64,000 nt of DNA. It comes from Nigrospora sphaerica. Taxonomy: Eukaryota > Ascomycota > Sordariomycetes > Amphisphaeriales > Apiosporaceae. The stretch is from contig JAGVVL010000017.1 of assembly GCA_018287875.1 (NCBI GenBank), positions 2,542,001 to 2,606,000 on the forward strand, given 5' to 3'. The notes under the pieces were generated by a model. That model saw nothing but the letters and a program-made list of their open reading frames with translations, did not search any database and had not been told where the DNA came from. Positions 1 through 12,222 of the stretch are shown one piece after another (the stretch's first letter is position 1; each line of letters begins with the position of its first letter). The translations under genes were made by a program, and so were the position numbers.

Positions 1-3000
1 TGTGGGAAGGGCCCAAGCTGAGAATTGCTGGGCTACGCAGACGGCGGCAGCGAGGCGAGAGATGGGTGGAGATGACGGACCACTCTTCTGGTAGAGTCCG
101 TCAATGCCCCCTGCCGTTCGAGACGGGCACGGGGAAGGGCGCTGAGGGGCTTCGAATGGTGGTCGGCTTGGACGGCGAGTCCCAGGGGAGGGGCGCGCAA
201 GGAACACGCAGTGGGACCTGTCTCGGGTTGGGGAGGAGGGGACGCAGGGCAGCCAGGCAGACAATCCAGTAGCCAGGCAGGAATACAGAACTGTCCTTCG
301 TCTTCGTTTGACTGGGAGTGCCGCGACGGTTGGTGATATGCTAAATGGCAGCCTGTTCGGGCGTGGGCTACACGGCCACGCTAAGCGGTGTGGGAATGGA
401 GAAGTTTGGCCAAGTTTGCGCGGTCTGGAAGGCCTTGGTTGGCGCAGGCAGTCGAGGAGCGGAGCGGCGCTGAAATGCCCTTCTCTAATACTTCCAAGGT
501 ACTTGGGGTCCTTGGCAAGCTAGCAATGTACCCCAAAGAGTCGGCGAGGGCGCTATGCTAGGTAGACGGGCACCATCCCAAGTTGGATCCTTTGGAAAGT
601 CCGTCCGCACGTTTGCAGCCCGTTTGATGAATGCGTGGGAGTCCAGGATGTCCAGGGGAGCCGAGCTGCCGGTATCAAATGCGGTGGGTTCCTATTGGCA
701 GGCTGCGGGTTTCCCGGCCGTAGGTGGTAGTTGAGCCGGCCGTGCGGATTCGGAGATCAGCGGCGGGCGTAATGTGAGCTGAGGGGTGGTGGCGATCCCT
801 CCCAGCTTCGACTGTGTATAAGCCTTCTGTCTCTGCTGCAGTACGGCTGGGTAGCCCTGTGCGCGGGATCCCAGACGGTCGCGCCCAGCAGCAGTCGGGC
901 AGATCAACGGGTATCTGTGGGGAGAGAGAGAGAGAGAGAGAGAGAGATGCGATAGGCTTGACGACGACGACGACGACGAACACGATCAATCGTCGGATGC
1001 GTGCTACCTCGTCGTATTCGTACGAAGCAATGCGTCTGTGTGTGTTTCTGTCTGTCTGCCTGCCTTTCGATCTGCCCGCCCTTCGGTCTGCCCGTCTAAT
1101 ATCGTGTGAAGCGACAGCCGCTCCCAACTCTGGCGCCTCTTGCAGTGCGGTCCTGTACTTGTGGCGTCACAGATGAAATCGGATCGTTTCTGACAGGTCG
1201 CACAGTCAGTGATGCTGCATTGACCCCCTTCGCTGTGAGCCAATGTCTGCAACTGAGTCGTGCAATGGGTGGCAGTTGAATTGAGCAGTAGTCGTCGCGA
1301 TGCGTCCGGCCTGGCCTTGATGTGCAAGTGAGGTAGCGACCACCTCAAGCTGAGGGTTGTGTGACGTGACGAGCCAGTCGCAAACAATGACCGGGCAAAT
1401 GCTACTCTCGCATAGTCCGGGAAACCTGCTCCGCTGCCAAGCCGGCCGCTTCCAAGGACTGGATGGGATGGCACACTTGGGCAGACAGGCTCACAAGAGA
1501 GAGAGAGAGAGAGGCCGTCGTCTTCCGGTAAAGACAGGCAGGTGGTTATGTCATGGATGATGCATCGGAGGGGGTGCGCTTGGCCCTGGAACACTTATGT
1601 ACTACGCACCTCCAGGGCTCGGGTCGCGGTATGGCGTCCGTTCACCGTCCACACAAGGACAAATGCGTTCATCGCTGCCGTGGGTCGCGAGGCCTTGATG
1701 GAAAAAGCCGGGCAGTACGTGCCGGGCCGTCGGCACGATCGAGAAGGCCGTCGCAAAGGACGCCGCCGCTTGCGGGCAACGCTATGGAGCGCGCGGGCAG
1801 CACAGAAAACCACACCATCTCACAAGGCCCAAGGCCCCCTGGCGGGAACTGCAGGGTGGCCAGCAGCGTCTGGTGGACGATCGTGTGTCGCGCGTATGAT
1901 GCTCGTAGCACGCGTTGGCTGCCGCCTCCTGCTGCGCGCGCGGTCTAGCCTTCACTCCCTGGCCCTGCCTAACCTGGCAGTTGTACTTTTCCTCCTGCAT
2001 TCGGCTACCCGTGCGGATGGGCTTTTTTGCCTTTGAACCACCCCCGTCTCATGCCCATGCCGGTCGGCGGTCCAACCCCATTTCTTCGATCAGTTACGCC
2101 CCCCCGCTGACAGGCCGCCCACGCAGGGCTAGCAGGGCTTGTCCTTGGAAACCCCCTGTCTCCCGCGCGTCGGTCTGCCGAGCTGCCCGAGGCACATTGC
2201 AGGAAATCAAGGGCTCTCCAATTAGGTTAGGGAACTCCCACTTTGTGTTTTCCAAAGAAGTAATGGTAGTAGTAGTGGCGGTAGTAGGTTAGGTGAGCAG
2301 CAGCTATGGGGGCTCCTTCTTACATGATACGCCCCGTTCAACCACTTTTGCTTCCCTCGTCGGTATTACCCTACCTTACCTAGCCTCCGAAAGGACCTGC
2401 CTGCGGGGCGCCTCGGCCAAGCACTCGTAGTAATGGCCGAGGCTACCCAGTCACCGTCCGACGGTCCCGTCTGTCAGAAATCCAGCCGTGCCGCGCGAGG
2501 GGATCCCAGACACACAAAGGTAAAAAGAAAGACGTGTCGAGTTCGGACGGTCATGCCTCCCGCCATGACGCGGCCCTGAGGTGGCCGCGGAACCACATTA
2601 TTCCATTGCCAGCCAGGGCCTGGTCCGGGTCCGTACCGTCGTCGAGTCAGTCTGCGTCGGTCCTTGAGAGGAAGGATTCAGAAGTCGCCAGTGATGGGCT
2701 TGCAGATGGGAGCTAGAATCCGATGCAGCCGGGTCGCCCAAGAGGGTCCCACCCGGTGTTTTCAATCCTTCTCTCGCTTTTTCCCCCTACTAGTGGCTGA
2801 GCCGCCTGGGCAAATACCCGGCCGCGCGCGTGGTCTCGGGGTGGGGGTCGTCAGCGAAGGGGTTAACTAACCGACTTTTGTTGACTGGGCAGTGGATTGG
2901 CCAGGGATGGGCGAACAGGCTGGGGATCGCTTCCCATCCTGTTGGATTCCATGGGACGAGACGCGGCTGGAGAAACACCACCGGCCAGCCGAGTGCACAT

Positions 3001-3146
3001 CCAACTCGGCGGATCGCGTACGTCTTTTTCTCTTTTTTTCCGCCTGGTCGCGCCCCCTTCCCCTCCAGCTTCAGCTAGGCCTCCCCGCCCCCTATTCACC
3101 CAGGGCGCGCCCGGCACGCGGCGGCCTGAACCTACACGCAGGCAGC
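1..3146. other. Gene-free left flank with microsatellites
   Basis: No open frame here shows a recognisable domain, and the overlapping short frames on both strands look like GC-driven chance. The stretch holds a (GA)13 run at 922-947, a short (ACG) run at 961-979 and a second GA run at 1497-1513. The last few hundred bases should contain the promoter and leader of the GPI18 gene. A gene whose exons are all very short could be missed. Confidence 0.5.
922..947. repeat. (GA)13 microsatellite
   Basis: There are thirteen uninterrupted GA units, followed 13 bases later by an (ACG)6 tract at 961-979. It lies in non-coding DNA and is seen directly in the sequence. Confidence 0.95.
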
Positions 3147-4575
3147 ATGTTGTCATACGATGGGACCCGACCGCGCCGAAGCTTGGTCGCCCTCTTCGTG
3201 GCTTGGAAAGCTCTGCTGCTGCTCGTCGCCGTGGGCAGCGCCATTGGCCCGGCCTACGACACCTCCACCACCCTGCTATCGCCACAGGCACCCACCTTTG
3301 ACGAATCGCCGCTCGACCTGGGCACGCGATTGACGCGTTGGGATGCCATCTACTTCATCGAGAATGCTCGTCGCGGCTACCTGTTCGAGCAGGAATGGGC
3401 CTTCGGTGCCGGCCTGCCGACCTTGATTGCCGCTGTCGTACAAGGTGAGTGGAGTCGCGTCGGCCCCGTTACGCTCGTCTTGCTGCGCAGCCCGACGATG
3501 GCTCACGCGCTTCCATCTCGGCATTACAGGCCTTGCACGGCTCGGCGTTGCGAACGACGGCTCGCTCGAGTCCCAAGTCGGAATTGCCGTCGCCCACGTA
3601 TCCCACCTCCTGTCCGTGCTGGCCCTGTACCAGCTGGGGTTGAAGATAGGTAAACCATCGCGGCTCGCCTTCGTCGCCGCTCTGTTGCATGTCCTTTCGC
3701 CGGCCGGCCTGTTCTTGTCGGCGCCGTATCAGGAAAGCACCTGTGCCTTCCTTTCCTTCCTGGGGCTTTGGCTGTTGGCTCACGGCTGTCTCGGGGAACA
3801 GCGACGGACTGTCCGGGGAGACGTGGCGACTGTCAGCTCGGGTATTGTCTTCGGCCTTTCGACTGTCTTCCGCAGTAACGGAGTGCTCAACGGCGTGCCC
3901 ATCGCTGCCCTTTTCCTGCTCGAGGTCGCCAGGCTCACGAAATCGGTGCGCTTCTCGAGCCTTCGGCGCCTCACGGCCCTCGGTCTCGCGGGTGTTGCGA
4001 CGGCGACTGGATTCGTGGGCCCACAGGCTGTTGCTTACCAACGTTTCTGCTCCGAACCTTCCGGCGAGCTCAGGCCTTGGTGTGTGAAGCTTATTCCCGG
4101 CATATACACCTTCGTTCAGGAACATTACTGGTAAGCCTGTCGATCTTCCTTGGAGACATGGTCAAATGCTCACGATAGGGAAAGGAATGTGGGCCTTTTC
4201 CGTTACTGGACCCCCGGGAACATCCCTTTGTTTCTCCTTGCGGCTCCCATGATCTATTTGATGGCAAGGTCAGGTGTCGACATGCTATGGCCTGCAGAAT
4301 CGGAGAGTCGCAACAGTCCGGCATCACCGGATTTCTCGGTTTTCATCGGGGCCCTGGCTCTGTCCCAACTCGTCCTGGTCGGTCTGGCCATCACCACCTA
4401 CCACATTCAGATCATCACCAGAATCGGGACTGCGTATGCCATTTGGTACTGGTGGCTCGCCACGAAATTGCAGGACAAGCACGACTCGCAGTTCGGCAGC
4501 CGTGTCGTCGTCTTCATGGTCATGTACGCCACGGTCCAAGGCGCTCTCTTCGCCTCGTTCCTGCCACCAGCATAA
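3147..4575 (+). CDS. GPI18: GPI mannosyltransferase 2 (PIG-V/Gpi18 family)
   Basis: This enzyme is predicted to add the second mannose to the GPI-anchor precursor in the ER membrane, using dolichol-phosphate-mannose. The model has three exons, 3147-3444, 3530-4130 and 4185-4575, giving about 429 residues, the usual length for Gpi18. Family marks are the luminal LTRWDAIYF block near residue 65, the QESTCAFLSFLGLW block, FRSNGVLNG, and YWNVGLFRYW, which is completed exactly across the second splice junction. The protein is rich in hydrophobic segments, as expected of a multi-pass GT-C enzyme. The third exon could instead start at 4179 (TAG acceptor), which would insert two residues into the conserved YWNVG motif, so 4185 is preferred. 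The product would serve GPI-anchored proteins such as the Crh enzyme at 10499-11644. Confidence 0.9.
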
Positions 4576-6750
4576 GCACGAATTCTATCTCACATCATCG
4601 GGCAGTGGGCTGGGCATTTTACCCTCAGTTCGTTGGTCCACGTACGTGCGGCCGGATCATCTTCCAATTGTCGGTGGGGAATTCTAAGACAAACAAGTCT
4701 GGCCCACAGTAGATACCAACGGCTCAGTGCCAACACGATATGTACATTGTAGTGTACGCCAATCATATGTCGTGGAGAGGCAAACTGGGGATTGACACCG
4801 TGACTTGATATGGTATCAGCCCTTGCTTACATGCCCACGTCGAGCCTTTTCTGCTTCGCCTCACATCGAGCGAGGTGCCTGGAATTGGGTCTGGCTTCCC
4901 ATCCAAGCATGCTTGGTCATCCCCACACTTGACAGCGTCGAAACCGTCGCTCGTGAATAGCCAACAGCGAGAACAAGGCGGCCACATTATGACCAGGACT
5001 AAGATGACCGACCGACTGCAAGGGCGTCTCGGCCCTTGGGTATTGACAGCTCAGAGCACCATGCATTTGCAATCAAGTGGTCGCGTAGCTGGGTAGCACC
5101 AATGTTCCCCCCACAATACCGCGTAGATCTCGAAAGCCACACGCAATACCAAAGGTGACCCGACAACGGTGCTCTGGTCCAAGGACGCAGGTGCAAGTTT
5201 CCAGACCGATGCTCTACCCCGGCCATGCGAAATCGACATTGAGTAGTTCCAACGGATTCCGATGCGCCCGAGGCCGTCGACGCGATGACGGTCCAGGCGG
5301 GTCGACAAAACGACGGGGGGGTAAAGCAGTCAGGCCGTGGCGTGCCCGACGGACGGCGAGCGGCGAATGTCATGGCCGTCTGTTTTTTTTATTCGGCCGT
5401 CCAATTCAGCGAGGCCGAGTCCGGTGTTGCCGATTTCGCCGAGCGGCTCATGTCCAGCCTGGGCGGCAGGCGCGGGGGACCGAAAGCAGGGGAGGGATGG
5501 AAAAGACGCCTCGGTTTTGAATCGCCAAAGCCTGAGGTGACGTTGTCTCCAAGGCACGAGGCCTGGGGACCGGGACGTGGTGCGGTCACGCCGTATGGGC
5601 TGCACGTGGCGCTATTCTTTAGGGCACCGGCACTTGGGGAGGCCTCGGCCTCATCGGGGCCGGCACCTTCGGCAGAGGCTCTTCGAAGCACACCGGCTAG
5701 AGCGGCGCGCATGAAGTGCGCAGCTTCCGGTAGACGGTGAGACCAAGAAGAAGTTCATGCAGCAGATAGACCCCGCTCCGGTTCCCACCACCTGCAGCCG
5801 CATCCCAATCTTCTCTGGCCATCAGCGGAACGCCCGGCGCGCGGATTTGGCGATAGCTTCCTTCTCGGTCGGCCGGCATGTCCAAAGAGTTGGGGAGCGC
5901 TCCAAACAGTCATGTGTCCCCGGTACCTCAAGCCAACTCACAGTACTGATGTAGGAAGGATGGGCAGGCTTCAGTTGTTTTTACATTACCATTCCCTCCC
6001 CCATAATGATTTCCATACAATATTCTTACGCCTGTTTACCGCCGCGTTACACGCCGGAGGAAACATCTGAGGCCGCCCAGCGGTAGTCTTCCGAAGCTAG
6101 TCAGCATGGCCCATGTGGAAGCATGATTTGTATCTACATAATTTTGTCTTTTGGGTTGGCTCTATGGGCGTCTACTGCCTTTGTGTCTACCGAAGCCGTG
6201 TAGTATGAATCCTTTTCGTCAGGCATAAGCGGTTTCCTACGGTGGAAGTTCTATTGCGTTAGTAAGTACTCAAAAGGAGGCACCGCACGCCATTCCAGTT
6301 TGTAGACGGGTTCCGGCTGGGTTGCACGGGGGAGGTCCAGTACATCGGGGGCTGTGGTGTGATCATAGTCATTGTTCTTTTAAAGCTCTGCGTTGCACTG
6401 GTATCTATTGAGCAGAAGTGGGCAGATGAGCGAAATCCTTCGTTAAATGTCAAGTGTTGCCCTGTTGCCTCGGTCCTCAGGGGACCCAGGAGAAACCCGG
6501 TTGTTTGTTTCCTCTTGAAAACACCATAAGGTCCCGCCGCCGCATGGTCCGCGTCCACAGACAGGGCCGCCACGCGCATGAGTGCCGGAATATTCTCATT
6601 TTTGCCCCGGCCGCTAAAAGGCAAATGGGAAATGCCTGCCCCTTCTGAGCATGCCACCAAGATTCGGTATGATGATGCTTAAGCTCCCTGCCCCACGGCG
6701 TGTTTGCCGTAGCCACCGAGCACTACGCGAGCCAAGCGAGCTCTGTTCTC
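4576..6750. other. Intergenic region between GPI18 and the YTH gene
   Basis: This 2.2-kb stretch separates two convergent genes, so it should contain both 3' ends. No open frame shows a known domain. A somewhat AT-richer patch lies around 5980-6260. Nothing else is supportable. Confidence 0.5.
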
Positions 6751-8248
6751 TCACTTCAGAGCGGCGCTGGCGCCCCGGGCTTCCTGGTCCAGGATACACT
6801 TGATGGCGTAGCCGCAGGGGGCATCCAGCTCGTCACCGTCGCGCAACCTGACGACCAGCTGGCCCCTGGTGGACGTTGGATCCAGGACCAGTGAATTGCG
6901 CATGCCGCCTACTTTATCGCCGGCGCAGGACGTGGTACCGATCCACTCGATCGGGAAGGGGTCGCTGATCTTCCATTTGGCTTTGGAGTACCAACTCGGC
7001 TTCGAGTTTTGAGAAGACGGTGTGCCGAGCATACGCGCCTTGGATAGCAAGCGGTCAGTGGTCTGTAAACACCAGGCACCACTCAGAGTACTTACATAGC
7101 CCTGGAAACCGAAAGACCTGTTGGCCGAAAAGAACAGAATGACGTTCTTGCAGTTCTTGAAAGCTTCGGAGAGCTTCTCAATCGTGGGATAGCCACATGC
7201 CCAGACGTTTTCGCGTTGGCTCGCGTAGACATTGCTGATTGAGACAGACTTGAGCAGGAAGAAGCGGGTATCTATGCAAACATAGCACAAGGGTTAGCAT
7301 CGTGTAGGGACCAGCTGCATGTAACAGCTGTACAATAATGAGGTCAAGGTGGTGTGCCAATAAGGAATCGGGCTGGCATAGGACTGGGGGAGAAAGCAGT
7401 GGTACTTGCAAGGGGGGCCTAGAAAGCACACTTACTGCTGGAAGTGCCCAGATCAAGGCCATTAGACGGACTGTGGTACTCAGTGTAAAATGATGGGTTC
7501 GACCGATCCCGATACTCTTGGCGGCCAAAACCCGGCCTTGCTCTAACATCCGGACTGCGAGTACGACCCCGGCTCTGGTTGTGGCCCAGAAGTTCGCGGC
7601 CGCGCAGAATACATTTGCTTCTGTCGCTGCCGTCTCGGCTGGGCGTGCGATACGGTGACCCGGGGGACAGCACGAGGGAAGGACTCTTCGAAAAGTCCGG
7701 GGTGGCATGATGAGGCTGCTCGTGCTGCTCGTGCTGCTCGGGTTGGTCCTGCTGCTCAGAATATATCTTGTTGAATGGTCAGCAACGAAGCATAGTCTGG
7801 TAGCAAGCCCACAAGCTGCATCCCGAAGCGACTTTTCACTCACCATGGTGTCAAGAATCTCCCCGTCCTCCAACGGGGGATCCTGGGAAGAGCCAGTAGC
7901 AGTAAGCTGCAGCGGGGGCAAGACGATGGGCGGCAAGGGCTCAGCGGTAGCATCGGCCCGAACCTTGCGGAGCTGGTCCGAGCGAGCAAGCAGGTCCGCC
8001 TCCTGTCGCTCCATTTCCATGTGTTCCTGGTAGACGGGAATGTGCCTAAGGCGCAGCTGGAGCAGGTTCTCTTCGAGCTCTTTGAATTCCTGGTCGACAG
8101 CCCGAATGGTTTCGCGAATAGATCGGAATCTGGTCAGTTCTTGCTCACGATAACTATCATCATGGAACCCAGTGTGGACCAGCCAGTCCTCCAGTGACAG
8201 GTGGTCATGGCTGACTACGGCCTCGATATCGGATTGAATAGAGGACAT
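6751..8248 (-). CDS. YTH-domain RNA-binding protein (m6A reader)
   Basis: YTH domains bind N6-methyladenosine in RNA. The model has four exons on the minus strand, 8248-7844, 7766-7436, 7271-7096 and 7038-6751, giving 399 residues. The first about 130 residues include a charged, probably coiled-coil stretch (REQELTRF to LEENLLQLR). Residues about 136-245 form a polar linker with a Gln/His/Glu repeat and an SR/RG-like part. The YTH domain runs from about 247 to 385: TRFFLLKSVSISNV, then VILFFSANRSFGFQGYARM, then FPIEWI and DGDELDAPCG. Candidate aromatic-cage residues are W269 and W320 or W326. All three junctions keep the domain in frame. The domain is C-terminal, as in YTHDF and YTHDC1 proteins. 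The target RNAs cannot be told from sequence. The 5' leader probably extends into 8249-9000. Confidence 0.88.
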
Positions 8249-10498
8249 GGTTACGAAGGTCGAATAAAGAATGGGTGAAGGTTGTGTGGTGGGAGAGGGC
8301 AGGATGAGACCAAAGGACTGGGGAATACGGTTAGCTCTTGTGCCCTGTAGAGAAGGATCCAGATGTTAGAAGTCCAGAAACACTCGTGTAAATGCTGACG
8401 TAGCGTAAGGGTCATGAACGGGTGTTTGAACATGCAACGCGACGTTTCGGTGCTTGGGTGGAAGGTCCAAAATTCAGGATAGAAAGTGGAGGAGGGAGGG
8501 CGCAGCAAGGTATTGGTAAATGCGTAACGAAAGCTGCCCGACTTGTTATTTCTTCTGATGTGCTTTGAAGTGATGGAGGCGGCAGTGAAATACCTTTGAC
8601 TCTTGGCAGGGAATACATGCGATGGGTACGGCGGGATGGGGCTTGTTTGCTTGTTGAGCTTGGCTTGTGGATTATTCTTGGGTATGCCCCGTCGTTCTTC
8701 GGAAAGAACAAAAGTTAATGACAGCAAACGTCTTCGTCCCTCGGCCCCTCCGTAGAGCAGATCCAGGAGGAAGGGTTCAAGTTGCAAAAGGGAAAGGCTG
8801 GCGTGCTGGCTTACCGTGTGGTGGGAAAGGGAATGAGAGGCGCTGGCGAAGATGCTAAAGAGATGCTGTTCGACGGAGAGGTGTGGAAATAGACTTACCT
8901 CGCTGTTGGCACTTGAGGCACTGTTTCGGTCGCAACGGAGGAACGAAACGGTTACTTGGGAAATAAGGACCAGATAGTGCTTTGCAGCGGACCTGGTGAG
9001 GTGGACGCCTCAGCTACGGGTTAACGTGGATCGGACGAAGATGTTGGATACTAGGTAAGTACGCTGGGCGAAAACTACTCGCTGAGCCGCCTCCCGTTAA
9101 ATCGCCGGCGGTAGGAATCCAGGCAAAAGTTCCGATAGAGCGGGGCCAACAATGTGAGTTGCTGACGCTCCAAGGTGCATTTGAGCCGTCAAATATGAAG
9201 CAGGTATCTATCTGTCAGATATCGGTGCCTCAGTCTGCTTGTGGTGAGGAGTGGTTTAGTGCCACCACAGGTTGGAAAACGGCCGGCCAGGCTTTGATGT
9301 AGGTTTAAGGGATTTACGCGAGAGATAGAAACCCCTGATTGGTGTGCAGGGGAGTATTCGCAGGTCGCAATACCACGAGATATCTGTGATGGAAAGTAAC
9401 CCAATTAAATCACATCACGATACGGAAAATACGAAGAATCGACCTCGCATTGCTGGGTGGGCAGTCAACAATATCGAAGGAACCCAAACCAAGGGGGCTT
9501 CTGGATCGGTTGCAAATGCGTGCTCGGCAGAAGGAGATGCGAAGAAGAAGAGGCTATTCCAGGAAATAGAATTTTTGAAGTGAAGGACGCTGCTGCTCGT
9601 CCGCTGTCGTCCGAGGAAAGAATGGTGTGAAACTACCAACGCTTAGATCAGGGTGATACTTGGCCAGTACCATCCTGCTGTACTGGCGCCTTGAGTGGAA
9701 GGCCAGCCTTGACATAGTCCAGTTCGTGACGGTGATATTGGCCTCCCTTGGCGCCTGTATACTTCCTTCCCCCAGGCCGAGTTTGGCTAACAATATGACC
9801 GAATATTGACCCTGGGCTCAAATGGGACAGGCATTTAGGTTAAGTGTATAGTTGTGATGATACCTATTACAATCGAGACCAGGTGTCCAAAACAACAGGC
9901 CCGCATACCTCTTCTCAAGCGCAGCAGATTCTTGGGCTCTTCTCACGCTTGCGATGATGGCCAATGCCAAGGCACCAGTCATACAGCATCATAATTCATG
10001 TGGTGGCGACCGACCCGGGCTTTTCACCACCTGGGCGCGCGGCCAAGGGATTGGTGAGGGTTACTCGCGGTGCCAGGTCGATAGCGAGGGACATTCTCAT
10101 CAAGGGCAAAGGAATGTGAAAGTGGTATGTTTTCGTTTATAGGTAAGCAAGGTATAGTATATACGCTGCGCAATCATCTCTCTATGGTATCTCGAGGGCT
10201 GCATAACCCGACTCGCTTAAAAACAATGAAGCTCAAACAATCCATCCTCCCGTAGCGTCCTGGCAGGCCACCCGTGCTATGCAGTGGTGCCTCGTGTCTT
10301 GCCTCCAAATTCACATGCAATCGTCAAAATTCAGATCGGCTGGTCTAATGCATCAGGAGCTTCTTCTTCTCGTTTGGCGCCGATGGGCCCAATTATAAGG
10401 CTTTGTATCTGTCAAGGCCGGCCCTCTACCGTGGGTATGTTCGCCGGCCACTGTGGAAAGGATTGTGAAGAAGCGAATTTTGGACATGGCACGTCCAT
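8249..10498. other. Intergenic region upstream of the YTH gene
   Basis: This 2.25-kb stretch should contain the YTH gene promoter and leader (right of 8248) and the 3' untranslated region of the Crh gene (left of 10499). The short open frames at 8251-8787 and 9344-9793 have no recognisable domain and uneven composition. No supported gene was found. Confidence 0.5.
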
Positions 10499-11644
10499 TT
10501 AGAGGATCAGGAGCATGGCAGCGCCGATAACGCCAACCAGGGAGCCGGCAGCCACGCGGACAGCACCGGCCGCCTCGGGGGCCGACGTCTTGGCAGCGGC
10601 CGAGCCGGTGCCCGTAGTGGCGGAGCCGGAGGTGCCGGTGGCAGCAGCCGACGAGTTGGGCGAGCCCTCAACGTCGCCGCCGTTGGTGGCCTGGGTGATG
10701 GACTCGCTGGTCGAGGTGACGGTAGCCATGGTGGTCTTGCTGCCATCAGCGGACTTGGTCGACGAGTCGGCCTTGGTGGAAGAGGGCTTGGACGAAGTGG
10801 TGCCACCGACGTTGTCATCGGGGGTGGTCAGGACCTTGATGCTCTGGTACGAGCCGTCGGAGCCCTTGGCCCACTTGTAAGCGGTGGCACCCTTGACGCC
10901 GTTGCTGTCGTCACGGATCTTGATGTTCTTGTAGACGGCAGTGAAAGGAGCCTGCTTGAAGTCGGTGAAACCACCGGCCCACTCGCGAGTGCCCTCGGGC
11001 GAGTTCTTGCCACCGGCAACCCACGAGCCAAGCTTGACCTGCATGGGCGTCTGGGGGAAGCGGCTGCCGCCCTGGGCGTCCTTGTAGTTGAGGGTGCGAA
11101 CAACCTGGCCGTCGATCTCCCAGTTGATGCGCTCGGGGGTCCAGTCGAGGGCGTAGTTGTGCCACTGGGCGGCGGGGGCCGCCACCTTGTGGTACTTGCC
11201 GCGGTCGTAGGTGGTAGTGTCACCCTTGCCGAAGTAGTTGCTCTGAACCTGGAGGTCGTCCGAGCCGACCCACTCGATGTCGACCTCGTCGAGGTTGTCC
11301 GACTGCAGCACCAGCGAGGTGATGATGCCAGCACCGGGGGCGCACTTGATGTCGGCCTCGACACGGCCGAAGAAGATGTACTTCTGGCCCGTCACGGTGG
11401 GGGCGTCAGTCTCCTTGTTGATGACGAACTTGGCACCCTCGCCGTCGTACACGATCTTGGTGCCATCGGCCTCCTTGAAGAAGTCGTTGGAGCCCTTGGT
11501 GAAGTCAATCTCAATGGTCTTGCCGAGAGCGGCATCATCGGGGCAAGTCTTCTCCATGGGGTTGCAGTCCGTGTGGGTTTGGGCCATGGCCAGCTGGGAA
11601 GCGGCCAGGACCACGGCCGTGGTAGAGAGGATGCGGGAGAACAT
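10499..11644 (-). CDS. CRH1: GPI-anchored GH16 transglycosylase, Crh1/Utr2 type
   Basis: Crh enzymes cross-link chitin to beta-1,6 and beta-1,3 glucan in the fungal wall. This is an intronless gene of 381 residues. Translation most likely starts at 11644 rather than at the in-frame ATG 36 nt upstream, because it gives a clean signal peptide (residues 1 to about 21, cleaved after a LAMA-type motif). The GH16 domain spans about 40-250. The active-site motif DEVDIEW lies at 119-125, with E120 as expected nucleophile and E124 as acid/base. After about residue 265 comes a long Ser/Thr/Ala-rich, probably O-glycosylated stalk, then a hydrophobic tail ending in AAMLLIL, which is a GPI-attachment signal. 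No CBM18 chitin-binding module is visible. An 8-base tandem repeat lies about 540 bp upstream of the start. Confidence 0.95.
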   Translation of the reverse strand: MFSRILSTTAVVLAASQLAMAQTHTDCNPMEKTCPDDAALGKTIEIDFTKGSNDFFKEADGTKIVYDGEGAKFVINKETDAPTVTGQKYIFFGRVEADIKCAPGAGIITSLVLQSDNLDEVDIEWVGSDDLQVQSNYFGKGDTTTYDRGKYHKVAAPAAQWHNYALDWTPERINWEIDGQVVRTLNYKDAQGGSRFPQTPMQVKLGSWVAGGKNSPEGTREWAGGFTDFKQAPFTAVYKNIKIRDDSNGVKGATAYKWAKGSDGSYQSIKVLTTPDDNVGGTTSSKPSSTKADSSTKSADGSKTTMATVTSTSESITQATNGGDVEGSPNSSAAATGTSGSATTGTGSAAAKTSAPEAAGAVRVAAGSLVGVIGAAMLLIL

Positions 11645-12182
11645 TGTGAAAGCAGTCTTGCAGGGATGAGGAGAGAGCAAGTGATGAAAGCAAGAGGTAT
11701 TAAAGGTCTGTACGAACGAGAGACAGAAAGACGGACGGGCTTGCTGTAGGAGGCACCGACTGATATGGGGAAGAGGGAACGAGTGTGTTGGTGGTGGCGG
11801 GAGAAGAACGCTGATCAGGAGGCCGGGACGGCGGGTTGGTTTTATCTCATCCTCCGGTCCCTGTCGATGTCGCCGATGGTTGCTACTGGTTTTTTTTTGG
11901 GCTGACTGTGCCTCCTGCCTCTCGCATCTCTTCCCTGTCTCGTTGCGCTAGCAGGCGCGGGCGGAGCTGCGGCTACCGTACAGATGCAGCTACAGATCCG
12001 CCCAGAAGGCGCATGGGGTCCATGGCTGCCTGCCATGGGATCCCCTGGATGGCACCATTTGGGAAGGACCAGGATGAGTGGGCGAGCAGGCGGGGTACGG
12101 CGGTACCTGGAGACCGCACTATTTCACCCATCCTGGTGGTTGCCTGGAGCCCGTCCGGATGGGATCGTGCCAACCGCCCGCC

Positions 12183-12222
12183 CACTCGTCCACTCATCCA
12201 CTCATCCACTCGTCCACTCGTC
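12183..12222. repeat. Five tandem copies of an 8-mer (CACTCRTC)
   Basis: There are five head-to-tail copies of CACTCGTC or CACTCATC. They lie about 540 bp upstream of the Crh start codon. They may be a simple slippage repeat or a cluster of factor sites. Only the repeat itself is certain. Confidence 0.9.
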
